A stretch of 64,000 bases of DNA from Endobacterium cereale (GCF_009617585.1 NZ_WIXI01000051.1:585049-649048); one strand, 5' to 3'; shown: positions 7,700 to 16,306, counted from the first letter of the stretch. Numbers and translations are program-made. The notes: a model not told the origin generated them from the sequence alone.

Positions 7700-8623
7700 A
7701 TGCCGACCGTCCGTTATGTCACTGTCGATGTTTTCACGCAGACGCGTTTTACTGGCAATCCACTCGCCGTCATTCTCGATGCGCAGGGCTTAACCAGTGC
7801 GGACATGCAGAACATCGCAACCGAGTTCAATTATTCGGAGGTGACTTTCGTTCTGCCGCCGCAGGATCCGGCCAATAGTGCTGAGGTGCGCATCTTCACA
7901 CCGACCATGGAAGTGCCCTTTGCCGGTCACCCCAATGTCGGCACGGCCTATGTGCTTGGCCAGCAGGCCGAACTTTTCGGCACACCGGTGGGCGAGACAC
8001 TGCGGTTCGAGGAAAAGGCAGGCCTTGTCGAGGTCTCTTTGAAACGTGAAAACGGCAAGGTCACGACTGCTTCCATTCGCGCACCGCAGGCTCTGAGCAC
8101 CGGCAGCACTGTCGATGCGCAAAGCGTCGCCAATTGCCTTTCTCTCGCTCTGGAAAACATCCGCGTGGCAAACCATCAGCCGCTTTATGCCTCGGTCGGC
8201 CTTGCCTTCGTGTTTGCCGAACTGGATGGCCTTGATGCGCTGGCCAAGGCTGCGCCCGATCTGGCTGCATTCAAGACGGCGGCGAAACGATACCCGGGCG
8301 AAGGGCTCGATTTCCCGATCTTCCTTTATGTTCGCGATACGGCCCGCCCCTGGCATATCCGCGCCCGCATGTTTTCACCGCTCGACAACGTGCCGGAGGA
8401 CCCCGCCACCGGCAGCGCTTCAGCGGCGCTTGCCGCGTACCTGGTCGAAACCGATATCAATCTCCCGGCAGACGGCCAGACCGCCATCACCATCGAACAG
8501 GGCGTGGAAATGGGCCGCCGCAGTGTCATCGAGCTTGAGGTGACGAGACGAGCCGGCAAGGTGAGTGACGTTCTGGTCGGCGGAAGCTGCGCCATGGTCA
8601 TGCGCGGCGAATTGGACTGCTAA
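7700..8623 (+). CDS. PhzF-family isomerase/epimerase-like protein
   Basis: This 307-residue protein has the PhzF signatures: VDVFTQTRFTGNPLAVI at the N-terminus, EVTFVLPP, IFTPTMEVPFAGHPNVGTAYVL and DPATGSASAALAAYL in the second half. The family has a diaminopimelate-epimerase fold, with phenazine isomerase PhzF and many members of unknown substrate. Start codon ATG 7700 is chosen because GGAG lies seven bases upstream; the in-frame ATG at 7694 overlaps that site. No phenazine genes are nearby, so a phenazine role is not supported. Confidence 0.9.
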   Translation: MPTVRYVTVDVFTQTRFTGNPLAVILDAQGLTSADMQNIATEFNYSEVTFVLPPQDPANSAEVRIFTPTMEVPFAGHPNVGTAYVLGQQAELFGTPVGETLRFEEKAGLVEVSLKRENGKVTTASIRAPQALSTGSTVDAQSVANCLSLALENIRVANHQPLYASVGLAFVFAELDGLDALAKAAPDLAAFKTAAKRYPGEGLDFPIFLYVRDTARPWHIRARMFSPLDNVPEDPATGSASAALAAYLVETDINLPADGQTAITIEQGVEMGRRSVIELEVTRRAGKVSDVLVGGSCAMVMRGELDC

Positions 8624-8722
8624 CGGATTTGCCCGTCGTATGGCGGGCATTTCCAACCCGGCCTGTCGCAACCAGCGTCAACACAAAATCTGCCACATGC
8701 GGACCTTGCGGGAGACACGTAC

Positions 8723-9328
8723 ATGAGCGCCGAATATCTTCTGACTGCTTTCATCATCTGCCTGTCGCCCGGCATCGGCGTCGTCTACACGCTGTCATCC
8801 ACCATGGTCGGTGGCTTTCCGGCCGGGTTCTGGGCGTCGGTCGGTTGCACAATCGCAACCGTCATCCATCTGGTAATCGCCATGGCGGGCCTTGCCGCCA
8901 TCCTGCATACAAGCGCCGTTCTGTTTCAGACGATCAAGTTCGCCGGCGTCGCCTATCTGATCTGGATGGCATGGGCGGTGTTGAACGATAAGGGCGGCCT
9001 GTCGGTGCGCGCCGGCAAACCGGCATCGCCGGCCCAACTCGTCCGGCGCGGTATTTTTCTGAATATCCTCAATCCGAAACTGCCGCTGTTCTTCGTGGCC
9101 TTCATCCCGCAATTCGTGCCTGCCGACAGCAAGACCATCCTGCTGATCGAACTCGGCCTCGGCTTCACCGGCATGACCTTCGTGGTGTTTCTCGCTTATG
9201 CGGTGGTGGCCGCCACAGGCCGTGAGCGCCTGTTGCAAAGCGAACGCGCCATGAACTGGCTGCGACGCGCTTTTGCGGCATCCTTTGCGGCTCTGGGTTT
9301 GAAGCTGGCGAGCGAAGGCGCGCGCTGA
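8723..9328 (+). CDS. LysE/RhtB-family amino-acid exporter
   Basis: This 201-residue integral membrane protein has about six hydrophobic segments. The LysE/RhtB signature is visible: LTAFIICLSPGIGVVYTLSSTMVGGFPAGFWASVGC at the N-terminus and RRGIFLNILNPKLPLFFVAFIPQFV in the middle. It should export an amino acid or derivative across the inner membrane; the substrate is unknown. It lies 99 bp after PhzF on the same strand and is followed by a strong terminator, so the two may be cotranscribed. Confidence 0.92.
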   Translation: MSAEYLLTAFIICLSPGIGVVYTLSSTMVGGFPAGFWASVGCTIATVIHLVIAMAGLAAILHTSAVLFQTIKFAGVAYLIWMAWAVLNDKGGLSVRAGKPASPAQLVRRGIFLNILNPKLPLFFVAFIPQFVPADSKTILLIELGLGFTGMTFVVFLAYAVVAATGRERLLQSERAMNWLRRAFAASFAALGLKLASEGAR

Positions 9329-9367
9329 CGAAACTGATCCAGCCAAAATTCCGGCAGGAGCAAGAAA

Positions 9368-9401
9368 CACAAAAGCCGCCCTTTGCCGGGCGGCTTTTGT
9401 G
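9368..9401. terminator. Strong bidirectional terminator
   Basis: A 14-bp perfect stem, CACAAAAGCCGCCC (9368-9381) with its complement (9388-9401), has a 6-nt loop. T-rich tracts occur on both strands. It lies between the converging LysE exporter and TonB receptor genes. Confidence 0.88.
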
Positions 9402-9488
9402 TTTTTGAAACGTCCTGATCCGCATGGACAGAGCGGAAAATGTGACATGACGTCGGTGGATCCGGAAGTGTGATACGCTTTCAGCCCA

Positions 9489-11675
9489 TCACCACTTGTA
9501 GGTCAGGCTACCGACGATCGTGCGGCCTTCGCCGTAAAAGCAGCCGAAATTGCAGCTTGCGGCATAACGCTTGTCGGCGATGTTCTGAACGGCCAGCGAG
9601 GCCTTGATGTTTTCCTTCTCGAAGGAAACGGAGGCGTCGAACAGGGTCGTATCCGGCAGCTTAATCGTGTTGGTGTTGTTGCCGTAACGCTCGCCGACGT
9701 AACGCGCGCCAGCGCCCAGTTTCAGGCCCTCAAGCGCCGTATCCTCCTGGAAGGTATAAGCCACCCAGAGAGCTGCCGAATGCTGGGGAATGTTGGCCAG
9801 CTGGTTGCCCGTCGTCAGGATCGATGTGGAGGTGGGGCCATCGAATTCGAAGCCGCCGGTGGTGATCTGCGTGTCGCTGTAGGTGTAGCTTCCCAAAAGA
9901 TCGAGCCCTTCGGCCAGGCTGGTCGTCGCTTCCAGCTCGAAACCTCTCGATTTTGCCTCGCCAACCTGCTGGGTAACCCGGTCGCCATTCTGGTCGCGAA
10001 CGGTACCGGTGATGTTCGTCTTCGTCAGCTGGTAGACGCTGGCGGTGAACATGCTGTTCCAGCCTTCCGGCTGAAACTTGAGGCCGGCCTCGATCATTTC
10101 GCCTTCTGACGCGTCGAGCAGCTCTCCGGTTGTCGTATTGAGGCCGGGCTGCGGATTAAACGAGGTCGAATAGCTGATGTAGGGCGCCAGGCCGTTATCG
10201 AAGAGATAGAGTGCTGCGGCGCGGCCAGTCAGGGCGTTGTCTTTATTGCGGCTGATCGTCCTTGTGTTTCTGCCGCCATCGAACGTGTTGCCCCGGATGT
10301 CGGACCAGTCCTGACGAAGACCGAATGTCAGGCGAAGCCGATCGATCGAGATCTGGTCCTGCGCATAGATGCCGACCTGCTGCAGGCGATGATCCATGTA
10401 ATCGGTCAACGCCACATTATAATTGAGCGGCGATCCATAGACCGGATTGAACACGTCGATCGAGCCTACGCTGTCGAACAGTGATGACCGGTCCTGCGTG
10501 TAATAGCGGTAATCGAAGCCGACAATCGCAGTGTGCTCCAGCGCGCCGGTCTCGAAATTCGCTTCCAACTGGTTGTCGATGCCGAAACTGTCGGTATCTT
10601 CTGACTGAACGCTCACGCCGCGATTGACGGTGCGCAGATCGGCGCCAAGCGACGAATAATAGAGATTGTTGTAATCGGCGTCGAACGACAGGTACTGGGC
10701 GTTCTGGCGGAATTCGAATGTCTCGTTGAAGCGATGCTTGAACTCATAGCCCACCGTCGCCAGCAGGCTCTTGTTGTCGTTGAAATCGGGTTCGCCGATG
10801 TAACGGCTGGTCGGGATGACGCCATTCGGATTAAAATCCAGCGTGCCGGCCTGTGGCAGGCCCAGCGGCGAGGTGCCGGTATCCCGCTGAAGCGAACCGA
10901 GAATCGTCAACGACGTGTCCTCGTCCGGTGCCCAGGTGAATGATGGCGCGAGATAAAGGCGGTCATCGCTGGTGAAATCCTGCTCTCCATCGGCAAGACG
11001 GCCAAGCGCGGTAATTCGATAGGAAACGACGTCGTTGTGGACATCACCGGCGTCCAGCTTGATCTGGTAGCGGTCGTTGTTGCCGAATTCCACGCCGATC
11101 TCACCGAATTTTTCGAAGGTGGGACGCTTGGCGACGAGATTGATGATACCGCCCGGCTCGCCCTGACCGTAAAGAACCGAAGCCGGCCCCTTGATGACCT
11201 CGATACGTTCCTGGCCATACGGCTCGAAGGACAGCGCGCCGAAATCTCGAATGAAACGGAAGGAATTGATGTAGACGCTGTCGACAGCTTCGAAACCGCG
11301 CATGATCGGATTGAAATAGCGCGCGTCATTGCCGAACGGTGCGGCAACAACACCGGCGGTATAGCTCAGGGCTTCGCCGAGATTCTGGACGCCGCGATCC
11401 TCGAGCTGCTGCGTGGTGATGACGGAAATCGACTGCGGTGTCTCAATCAGCGGTGTCGTCGTTTTGGTACCGCCGGCGCTCTGTGCCGCAACATAGCCCT
11501 TCACCGGCCCGGTGGCGGCAGCGCTTTTTTCCCGAGCGGAGGTTCCCGCAGCACCTTCGACAACGATGGTTTCAAGAACGGTTCCCTGCTGATCCTGTGC
11601 ATGCGCTGGCGCGACAAGTGCGAGAGAGGAAACAGAAATTCCTAGGAAAATCTTGAGGGAAAACGATCGCGTCAT
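9489..11675 (-). CDS. TonB-dependent siderophore receptor
   Basis: This 728-residue outer-membrane receptor has a signal peptide (MTRSFSLKIFLGISVSSLALVAPAHAQ) and a plug domain with ETPQSISVITTQQLEDRGVQNLGEALSYTAGV. IKGPASVLYGQGEPGGIINLVAKRP and a beta-barrel ending in an aromatic residue (SLTYKW) follow. The FhuA/FpvA-like plug and length indicate ferric-siderophore uptake energised by TonB. The start at 11675 is preferred because the signal peptide begins there; the 49-residue upstream extension is not signal-like. No adjacent siderophore synthesis or ABC permease genes are present. No convincing RirA or Irr box was found by eye. Confidence 0.93.
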   Translation of the reverse strand: MTRSFSLKIFLGISVSSLALVAPAHAQDQQGTVLETIVVEGAAGTSAREKSAAATGPVKGYVAAQSAGGTKTTTPLIETPQSISVITTQQLEDRGVQNLGEALSYTAGVVAAPFGNDARYFNPIMRGFEAVDSVYINSFRFIRDFGALSFEPYGQERIEVIKGPASVLYGQGEPGGIINLVAKRPTFEKFGEIGVEFGNNDRYQIKLDAGDVHNDVVSYRITALGRLADGEQDFTSDDRLYLAPSFTWAPDEDTSLTILGSLQRDTGTSPLGLPQAGTLDFNPNGVIPTSRYIGEPDFNDNKSLLATVGYEFKHRFNETFEFRQNAQYLSFDADYNNLYYSSLGADLRTVNRGVSVQSEDTDSFGIDNQLEANFETGALEHTAIVGFDYRYYTQDRSSLFDSVGSIDVFNPVYGSPLNYNVALTDYMDHRLQQVGIYAQDQISIDRLRLTFGLRQDWSDIRGNTFDGGRNTRTISRNKDNALTGRAAALYLFDNGLAPYISYSTSFNPQPGLNTTTGELLDASEGEMIEAGLKFQPEGWNSMFTASVYQLTKTNITGTVRDQNGDRVTQQVGEAKSRGFELEATTSLAEGLDLLGSYTYSDTQITTGGFEFDGPTSTSILTTGNQLANIPQHSAALWVAYTFQEDTALEGLKLGAGARYVGERYGNNTNTIKLPDTTLFDASVSFEKENIKASLAVQNIADKRYAASCNFGCFYGEGRTIVGSLTYKW

Positions 11676-11837
11676 GAATGAAGAAACCCCGTATAATGAA
11701 ACCGGGCTCCTTATGTCAGGGTAAAGTCTACGAGAAAACTCTTCTTTACATCCCGCCCCCCTTAACCAGGGGGCTAAGCCACCGATTGTGGCCGAGGCGC
11801 CACATTTTCCGGCGGCGGCCAACAGACCTCGCCCGGC

Positions 11838-11999
11838 TTACACAAAATCCTTCAGCAGCAGGGTCACCGCCCACAGCACGAAGGCCAGCACCGCCAGTTT
11901 CCAGAAATCGGCGCGGCGCCTCAGTCCCGGCAGGCCGAGAGGCTTGATGATCTGGATGCCCATGGCAGCCAGAAGAAGCAGTCCGATTATCTTTGTCAT
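11838..11999 (-). CDS. Conserved-looking 53-residue hydrophobic protein
   Basis: This short gene encodes MTKIIGLLLLAAMGIQIIKP and then PLGLPGLRRRADFWKLAVLA, ending VLWAVTLLLKDFV. It has two hydrophobic segments (about 3-20 and 34-50) around a basic loop RRR, so it is probably a small two-span inner-membrane protein. Its ATG overlaps the TGA of the upstream micro-ORF (ATGA overlap), which implies translational coupling. Function is unknown. Confidence 0.7.
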   Translation of the reverse strand: MTKIIGLLLLAAMGIQIIKPLGLPGLRRRADFWKLAVLAFVLWAVTLLLKDFV

Positions 12000-12100
12000 T
12001 CAAACTCGGTGCATTTTTTCAATGCCCGCCACAGGCTGGACATTTTTTCGATCGACCACAGATAGGCTGAGGAGGCGGGATTCGGAACGAAATTTTTCAT
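11996..12100 (-). CDS. 34-residue micro-ORF coupled to the 53-residue membrane protein
   Basis: The ORF encodes MKNFVPNPASSAYLWSIEKM followed by SSLWRALKKCTEFE. A GGGTGAGAG purine-rich site precedes the ATG by a few bases. The stop codon overlaps the next start as ATGA, the arrangement of a coupled pair or leader peptide. It contains one cysteine and an amphipathic C-terminal half. It could be a real microprotein or a translational leader for the downstream membrane protein. Confidence 0.5.
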   Translation of the reverse strand: MKNFVPNPASSAYLWSIEKMSSLWRALKKCTEFE

Positions 12101-12196
12101 AACTCTCACCCTATAGTCCGGCGGCCTTCCATTCGCTGCCCGATCACCGTTCAAGGTCGGGCGTGCTGACACACGAAATTACGGTCGAACATACGC

Positions 12197-13489
12197 ATGA
12201 GACGCAATCTTCTGCCTGTCCTCGCCCTTCTCTCCGGCACACTTTTTCTCTTTCTCGGCAATGGTTTGCAGGGCCTCCTCCTGCCACTGCGCGGCTCGCT
12301 CGAAGGGTATTCCAACGAAGCGCTGGGTTTTCTCGGTACTTCCTGGGCCGCCGGTTTCGTGATCGGCTGTTTCGTGGCGCCGAACGTGGTCAGGCGCATA
12401 GGTCATGTGCGCGCCTTCTCTGGTTTTCTCGGTCTCATCTGTTTGAACGTGCTTTTGACCGGCATTCTCGTTGACCAGACGGCCTGGCTGACCCTTCGCG
12501 CCATTACCGGCTTCTGCACCGCCGGCACCTCGATGATCATCGAAAGCTGGCTGAACGAACGCGCCACCAATGAAAGCCGCGGCGCGATCTTCTCCTTCTA
12601 TATCGCCATCACCCTGTTCGGCGTGGTCGGCGGGCAGATGATGGTGATGTTCGCCGATGTTTCGGCACCACTTCTTTTCATGCTCTGCGGCATTCTTTAT
12701 TGCGTGGCGCAACTGCCGACAACGCTCTCCAAGGCCGCCTCGCCGCAACCGCTCAAACGCGTGCGGCTGGATTTACCGAGCCTCTACAGCCATTCGCCGA
12801 TCTCCTTTATCGGCATCCTTCTGATCGGCATCGCCAATGGCGCCTACGGCACGCTCGGTGCCGTTTTCGGTGCCCGCGCGGGGCTGGATCAGACATCGAT
12901 CGCGGCCATGGTGTCGATCACCATCTTTGCCGGCGCCATCATGCAGTTCCCGGCCGGCCGCCTGTCCGACCGCATGGATCGTCGTTACGTTCTCGCCGGC
13001 CTTTCGGCCGCCGCAGCGCTGGCCGCATTGATCCTGCTCGTCATCCAGCCGACCAATGTCACGGCCATCATCATTCTCGTCGCTATCTACGGCGCCATGG
13101 CGAACGCGCTCTACCCAATCGCCGTTGCCCATGCCAACGACTTCGCAGCACCCGAAGATTTCGTGAAGGTTTCGGGTGGCCTGCTGCTGCTCTTCGGCAT
13201 CGGCACGATCATCGGCCCCACGCTCGGCGGCCCGGTGATGACGGCGCTTGGACCTTACGCCTTGTTTGCGGTCACGGCAGGCGCGCATATACTCATTTCT
13301 GTCTATGCGATCATCCGCAGCCGCATCCGCGCCGCAGTACCCGTGGATGAACGTGACAACTACACGACCGCCCCTGCCGGCAATGCGCTTCTTGGCACGC
13401 CGGAAGGTTTGGCACTCGATCCGCGCGCCAGCACCAATGCGGAAGGCGGCAGCGAGCCCACCGAGGAGCAACGCCGCGCCACGGCGTGA
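12197..13489 (+). CDS. MFS transporter, YcaD-like
   Basis: This 430-residue protein has twelve hydrophobic stretches. The central MFS loop repeats are present, for example PAGRLSDRMDRRYVL after TM8 and GFCTAGTSMIIESWLNERATNESRGAIFSFY, which resembles the YcaD/TMEM180-type branch. It ends in a polar tail rich in Glu/Ala/Thr. The substrate is unknown. The ATG at 12197 lacks a strong Shine-Dalgarno. It is divergent from the micro-ORF operon and followed 32 bp later by a DUF1192 gene, with which it may be cotranscribed. Confidence 0.9.
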   Translation: MRRNLLPVLALLSGTLFLFLGNGLQGLLLPLRGSLEGYSNEALGFLGTSWAAGFVIGCFVAPNVVRRIGHVRAFSGFLGLICLNVLLTGILVDQTAWLTLRAITGFCTAGTSMIIESWLNERATNESRGAIFSFYIAITLFGVVGGQMMVMFADVSAPLLFMLCGILYCVAQLPTTLSKAASPQPLKRVRLDLPSLYSHSPISFIGILLIGIANGAYGTLGAVFGARAGLDQTSIAAMVSITIFAGAIMQFPAGRLSDRMDRRYVLAGLSAAAALAALILLVIQPTNVTAIIILVAIYGAMANALYPIAVAHANDFAAPEDFVKVSGGLLLLFGIGTIIGPTLGGPVMTALGPYALFAVTAGAHILISVYAIIRSRIRAAVPVDERDNYTTAPAGNALLGTPEGLALDPRASTNAEGGSEPTEEQRRATA

Positions 13490-13521
13490 CAATTGATGAT
13501 GAGGTCAAACGGGAGGAAACC

Positions 13522-13713
13522 ATGACCTTTCTTGACGACGACCGCCCGAAGAAACCACTGGCCCACGAGATCGGACAGGATCTCTCCACTCTGTCCGTCG
13601 ATGAAATCGACAAGCGCGTGGCACTGTTGCGCGAAGAAATCGCGCGGCTGGAGGCGGAGAAGGTAACAAAGGCATCAGGCAAGGCGGCAGCTGAAAATCT
13701 GTTCAAATCCTGA
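13522..13713 (+). CDS. DUF1192 small protein
   Basis: This 63-residue protein begins MTFLDDDRPKKPLAHEIGQD and continues LSTLSVDEIDKRVALLREEIARLEAE, the pattern of DUF1192 proteins common in alphaproteobacteria. The central part should form a coiled coil. GGGAGGAAACC before the ATG is a strong ribosome binding site and rules out the longer in-frame ORF from 13486. Function is unknown. It follows the MFS gene by 32 bp. Confidence 0.88.
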   Translation: MTFLDDDRPKKPLAHEIGQDLSTLSVDEIDKRVALLREEIARLEAEKVTKASGKAAAENLFKS

Positions 13714-13802
13714 AACGGATAAGCAATCGCAGACCAAAACAATTGATAAAAATAACATTAAATGCAGCTGCTTTAACCGAATATTAAGCATTATAATTCA
13801 TT

Positions 13803-13909
13803 ACTATCCACATCCAGTTCTTCTGGTCTCAGACGGTTTGCCTATCCGGTGAAAGGGTCTGATTTCTCCCTGTTTTACCTTGAGAGCCGCCTTTGCGGCT
13901 CTTTTTTTT
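13803..13909 (+). ncRNA. Candidate small RNA upstream of rcdA
   Basis: The 360-bp gap between DUF1192 and rcdA contains a TATAAT at 13792-13797 in AT-rich DNA. About 105 bp of structured sequence follows, ending in a strong terminator. Predicted elements are hairpin CCAG-N5-CTGG, a longer stem-loop closed by CAGAC and GTCTG, an unpaired TTCTCCCTG stretch, then terminator stem AGAGCCGC/GCGGCTCT (13883-13902) with eight T residues. The -35 region is poor. Alternatively this is only the 3' UTR and terminator of the DUF1192 transcript. The remaining bases to 14073 hold the rcdA leader. Confidence 0.45.
13883..13909 (+). terminator. Intrinsic terminator before rcdA
   Basis: An 8-bp stem, AGAGCCGC (13883-13890) with GCGGCTCT (13895-13902), has a 4-nt loop and is followed by a run of T to 13909. 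Confidence 0.9.
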
Positions 13910-14073
13910 GGGCCTCAAGCACCTATCCTGTGGGAATTAACCCTTCCTTAAGAATTGGCTTGCGGATTTGAGCTATCAGTACCATCTTGATGCGGAAGAC
14001 AGACGGGGGCGGAACCTTTGGGCCACCTTCGTCATTGCCTGATCAAGTTGATGCGTTAGCAGGAATGAATCCC

Positions 14074-14583
14074 ATGTCAGAACAGGTATTGAATACCGTC
14101 AGTTTCGCAGGCCGCGCGGCATCGTCCTCGCAGTTCAAGGGCCTGTATTCTGAAGGCATGTCTCTGGTGGAAGAAACCGCCGGATACCTGGATGGCACCG
14201 GCCGCGCAGCATCCAAGGTTCTGCCGCGCATGGCATCGGTGCTTTATGCGGCCGAATCCATGCGGCTGACCACGCGCCTGATGCAGATGGCCTCGTGGCT
14301 TCTGTTGCAGCGTGCGGTCAACAACGGCGAGATGAGCCGTGATCAGGTGATTTCCGAAAAGAGCAAGGTTCGCCTCGACGGCTTTAACGTCGATCGCAAC
14401 GCTCCGGGCTGGAATGATCTTCCGGAAGGTTTCCGTGATCTGGTCGAACGCTCGCTGCGCCTGCAGAACCGTATCGCCATTCTTGATCGCGAGATTTACC
14501 GTCCGGGTGAAGCCAAGCTTCCCGACAATGAAAACGGCGTGCGCGCCCAGCTGAACCTGCTGAGCACCGCCTTTTCGAACTGA
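14074..14583 (+). CDS. rcdA: RcdA-like regulator of CtrA degradation (DUF1465)
   Basis: This 169-residue helical protein matches the DUF1465 family, whose Caulobacter member RcdA is an adaptor that helps deliver the cell-cycle regulator CtrA to ClpXP. Visible family features include FKGLYSEGMSLVEETAGYLDG, RLTTRLMQMASWLLLQRAVNNGEMS and LVERSLRLQNRIAILDREIY. The ATG at 14074 is preferred: AGGA lies about ten bases upstream and the length matches RcdA, whereas the 29-residue extension is Gly/Pro-rich. It is followed by a UUCG-loop terminator, so it is probably monocistronic. Confidence 0.85.
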   Translation: MSEQVLNTVSFAGRAASSSQFKGLYSEGMSLVEETAGYLDGTGRAASKVLPRMASVLYAAESMRLTTRLMQMASWLLLQRAVNNGEMSRDQVISEKSKVRLDGFNVDRNAPGWNDLPEGFRDLVERSLRLQNRIAILDREIYRPGEAKLPDNENGVRAQLNLLSTAFSN

Positions 14584-14616
14584 TCTACTGTCTACGCATC
14601 CAAGCACAAATTTTTC

Positions 14617-14643
14617 AAAGCGGACTTCGGTCCGCTTTTTTTT
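14617..14643 (+). terminator. UUCG-tetraloop terminator after rcdA
   Basis: AAAGCGGAC (14617-14625) pairs with GTCCGCTTT (14630-14638) across a TTCG loop. T residues continue to 14643. It begins 34 bases after the rcdA stop. Confidence 0.93.
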
Positions 14644-14658
14644 ATGCTGAATCGGGCG

Positions 14659-16077
14659 TTAATCCGAAGGCCCGCCGCTTTCGGCGATATCGGCGAAAAT
14701 ACCGGCCATGTTGCGCAGGGCGGATTTCGACAGCGAGCCAAGCACATGCTCATTCGGTGCATGCTGGCAGCAACCGCCGTAACTGTGCGGCACCCAGACC
14801 GTCGGCAGGCCGAGAATTTCCGAAAAGGCGTCATTGGGCAAGGAACCTGCAAGATTGGGCAGGATATGCGGAGGCTTCCCCTCCGTCCGCTCCAAAGACT
14901 CTGTCACGAGCTTCACCCATGGATGGTCGGGCGATACACGCGTCGCCCGAAACGCCTCACCGTCTGTGGCACGGATCTCGACCCGCTCAAAACCATGGAC
15001 ATCAAGATGGCGACGCAGGGCCGGCACAATATCCTCAGGTTCGGTACCGACCACAAAACGCAGCTGGCAGGTGGCGCGTGCGACGCCGGAAATGGCATTG
15101 ACCGGGCAATCCGGCACACCGCTCGTCATGGCCAGAACGGCAAAACTGTTCCAGCCAAAGGCGCGCTCGGCGGGCGTCAGCCCCTCCTCGCCCCAGTTTT
15201 CTTCGACAGGAGGCCCATCGCTACCCATCGGCAGACTGGCCAAGGCCGCGCGGACATCTGATGATAGCGAGGTCGGCCGCCATTCCGGAATATTGATCTG
15301 CCCACGCGTGTCGGTAATCGAGGCAATGGCATGCAGCAGCACGATGGCCGGATCGGAGATAAGCCCACCAAAATTGCCGGAATGGTATGCACCATCGCGA
15401 AAATCGGCGACAAGCTCGAAATTCATCGCACCACGCGAGCCCATGAACACGGTGGCTGTATCGGACTGCAGCCGAGGACCATCGGATGCGATCAGCACGT
15501 CGGCACTGAGAAGCTCTTTGTTGGCGCGAAAGAACTCGCGAAGACCAGCCGAGCCGGTTTCCTCCGACATTTCCACAATCACCTTGACGTTGAAGCCGAG
15601 CTTTCCGCGTTCCGCGAGAAGAAAGCCAAGAGCACGAAAATTGATGAGATGCTGCACCTTGTTGTCAGCCGTGCCGCGCCCGTAGATGCGGTCATCTTCG
15701 ACCACCACCTCAAACGGGGAAAGTCCCTCCCGCCAAAAACCTTCCTGCGGGTTGCAGACATCCCCATGCCCATAGATCAAAACGGTCTTCAGCGCCGGGT
15801 CTTCAATGCGCGAACCGACAAGCAACGGCGCACCGCCGGGCAGCGGATTGTCAAAAATCTGCGTCTGGAAATCCATCTCCCACAACATCGGCTCGATGGC
15901 GTCGGTCAGATATTCCATCAGATGCGGCGCCTTGGACGGATCCTGGCTTTCGCTGCGAATGGCAACGAGGCGGGTCAGGTCGGCAAGAAAACTGCCATCG
16001 TCGAAATAGGCCTCGGCGCGGGATAGGATCGTGTAACGCTCAACCGCATTCAATTGAGTCTTGCCTGCCGCATCCAT
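14659..16077 (-). CDS. M20-family metallopeptidase (ArgE/DapE/CNDP-type)
   Basis: This 472-residue cytoplasmic hydrolase of the M20 zinc peptidase family has metal and catalytic motifs in order: LIYGHGDVCNPQ (His, Asp), GRGTADNKVQ (bridging Asp), MSEETGSAGL (catalytic Glu-Glu pair), ASDGPRL and, near the C-terminus, YGGCCQHAPNEHV. It likely cleaves a dipeptide or deacylates an amino acid. ATG 16077 follows GGAG at eight bases, so the 14-residue extension is dropped. It is convergent with rcdA. Confidence 0.92.
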   Translation of the reverse strand: MDAAGKTQLNAVERYTILSRAEAYFDDGSFLADLTRLVAIRSESQDPSKAPHLMEYLTDAIEPMLWEMDFQTQIFDNPLPGGAPLLVGSRIEDPALKTVLIYGHGDVCNPQEGFWREGLSPFEVVVEDDRIYGRGTADNKVQHLINFRALGFLLAERGKLGFNVKVIVEMSEETGSAGLREFFRANKELLSADVLIASDGPRLQSDTATVFMGSRGAMNFELVADFRDGAYHSGNFGGLISDPAIVLLHAIASITDTRGQINIPEWRPTSLSSDVRAALASLPMGSDGPPVEENWGEEGLTPAERAFGWNSFAVLAMTSGVPDCPVNAISGVARATCQLRFVVGTEPEDIVPALRRHLDVHGFERVEIRATDGEAFRATRVSPDHPWVKLVTESLERTEGKPPHILPNLAGSLPNDAFSEILGLPTVWVPHSYGGCCQHAPNEHVLGSLSKSALRNMAGIFADIAESGGPSD

Positions 16078-16182
16078 TGTCCCACTCCGCATTTTTAAAG
16101 TTGCGAAGATTGTAGCCAATGTCGCGACGGCGAGGCCAGAGGAAATTGGCGATACGTCGCCACGGCGGCAAGACGTGCCAGC

Positions 16183-16211
16183 TTGTCGAAAACCCGGTTT
16201 TCACCTATATT
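16183..16211 (+). promoter_or_regulatory. Sigma-70 promoter of the candidate sRNA
   Basis: TTGTCG (16183-16188) and TATATT (16206-16211) are separated by exactly 17 bp, and no ORF follows on this strand. Transcription should begin near 16217-16219. Confidence 0.6.
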
Positions 16212-16216
16212 GCGGG

Positions 16217-16306
16217 AGGAGGAGACAGGGTCGAAACCCTGCCTCTCCGCTCTTATGTAAGGAATTGGACCCGCACGGACACTTGCCAGGTCGTGCGGGT
16301 TTTCCT
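16217..16306 (+). ncRNA. Candidate trans-acting small RNA (about 90 nt)
   Basis: The promoter above is followed by a near-perfect hairpin of about 13 bp (GGAG...CAGGGT, CGAA loop, ACCCTGCCTCTCC; about 16218-16247). A single-stranded AT-rich linker and a terminator follow: ACCCGCACG (16269-16277) with CGTGCGGGT (16292-16300), then T residues. The layout is that of rhizobial trans-encoded sRNAs, with a CCTCTCC segment able to pair with Shine-Dalgarno sequences. No particular Rfam family can be named from memory. It is divergent from the M20 gene. Confidence 0.6.

Noticed and set aside
11676..11837. RirA or Irr box upstream of the TonB receptor
   Set aside because: No TGA-N9-TCA-type or ICE-type palindrome was found by eye in the leader.
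16225..16251. tRNA-Ser-like T-arm and acceptor end
   Set aside because: CAGGG-TCGAAA-CCCTG-CCTCTCCGCT looks like a tRNA 3' end, but the loop is one base short and there is no D-arm or anticodon arm; it is better read as the sRNA hairpin.
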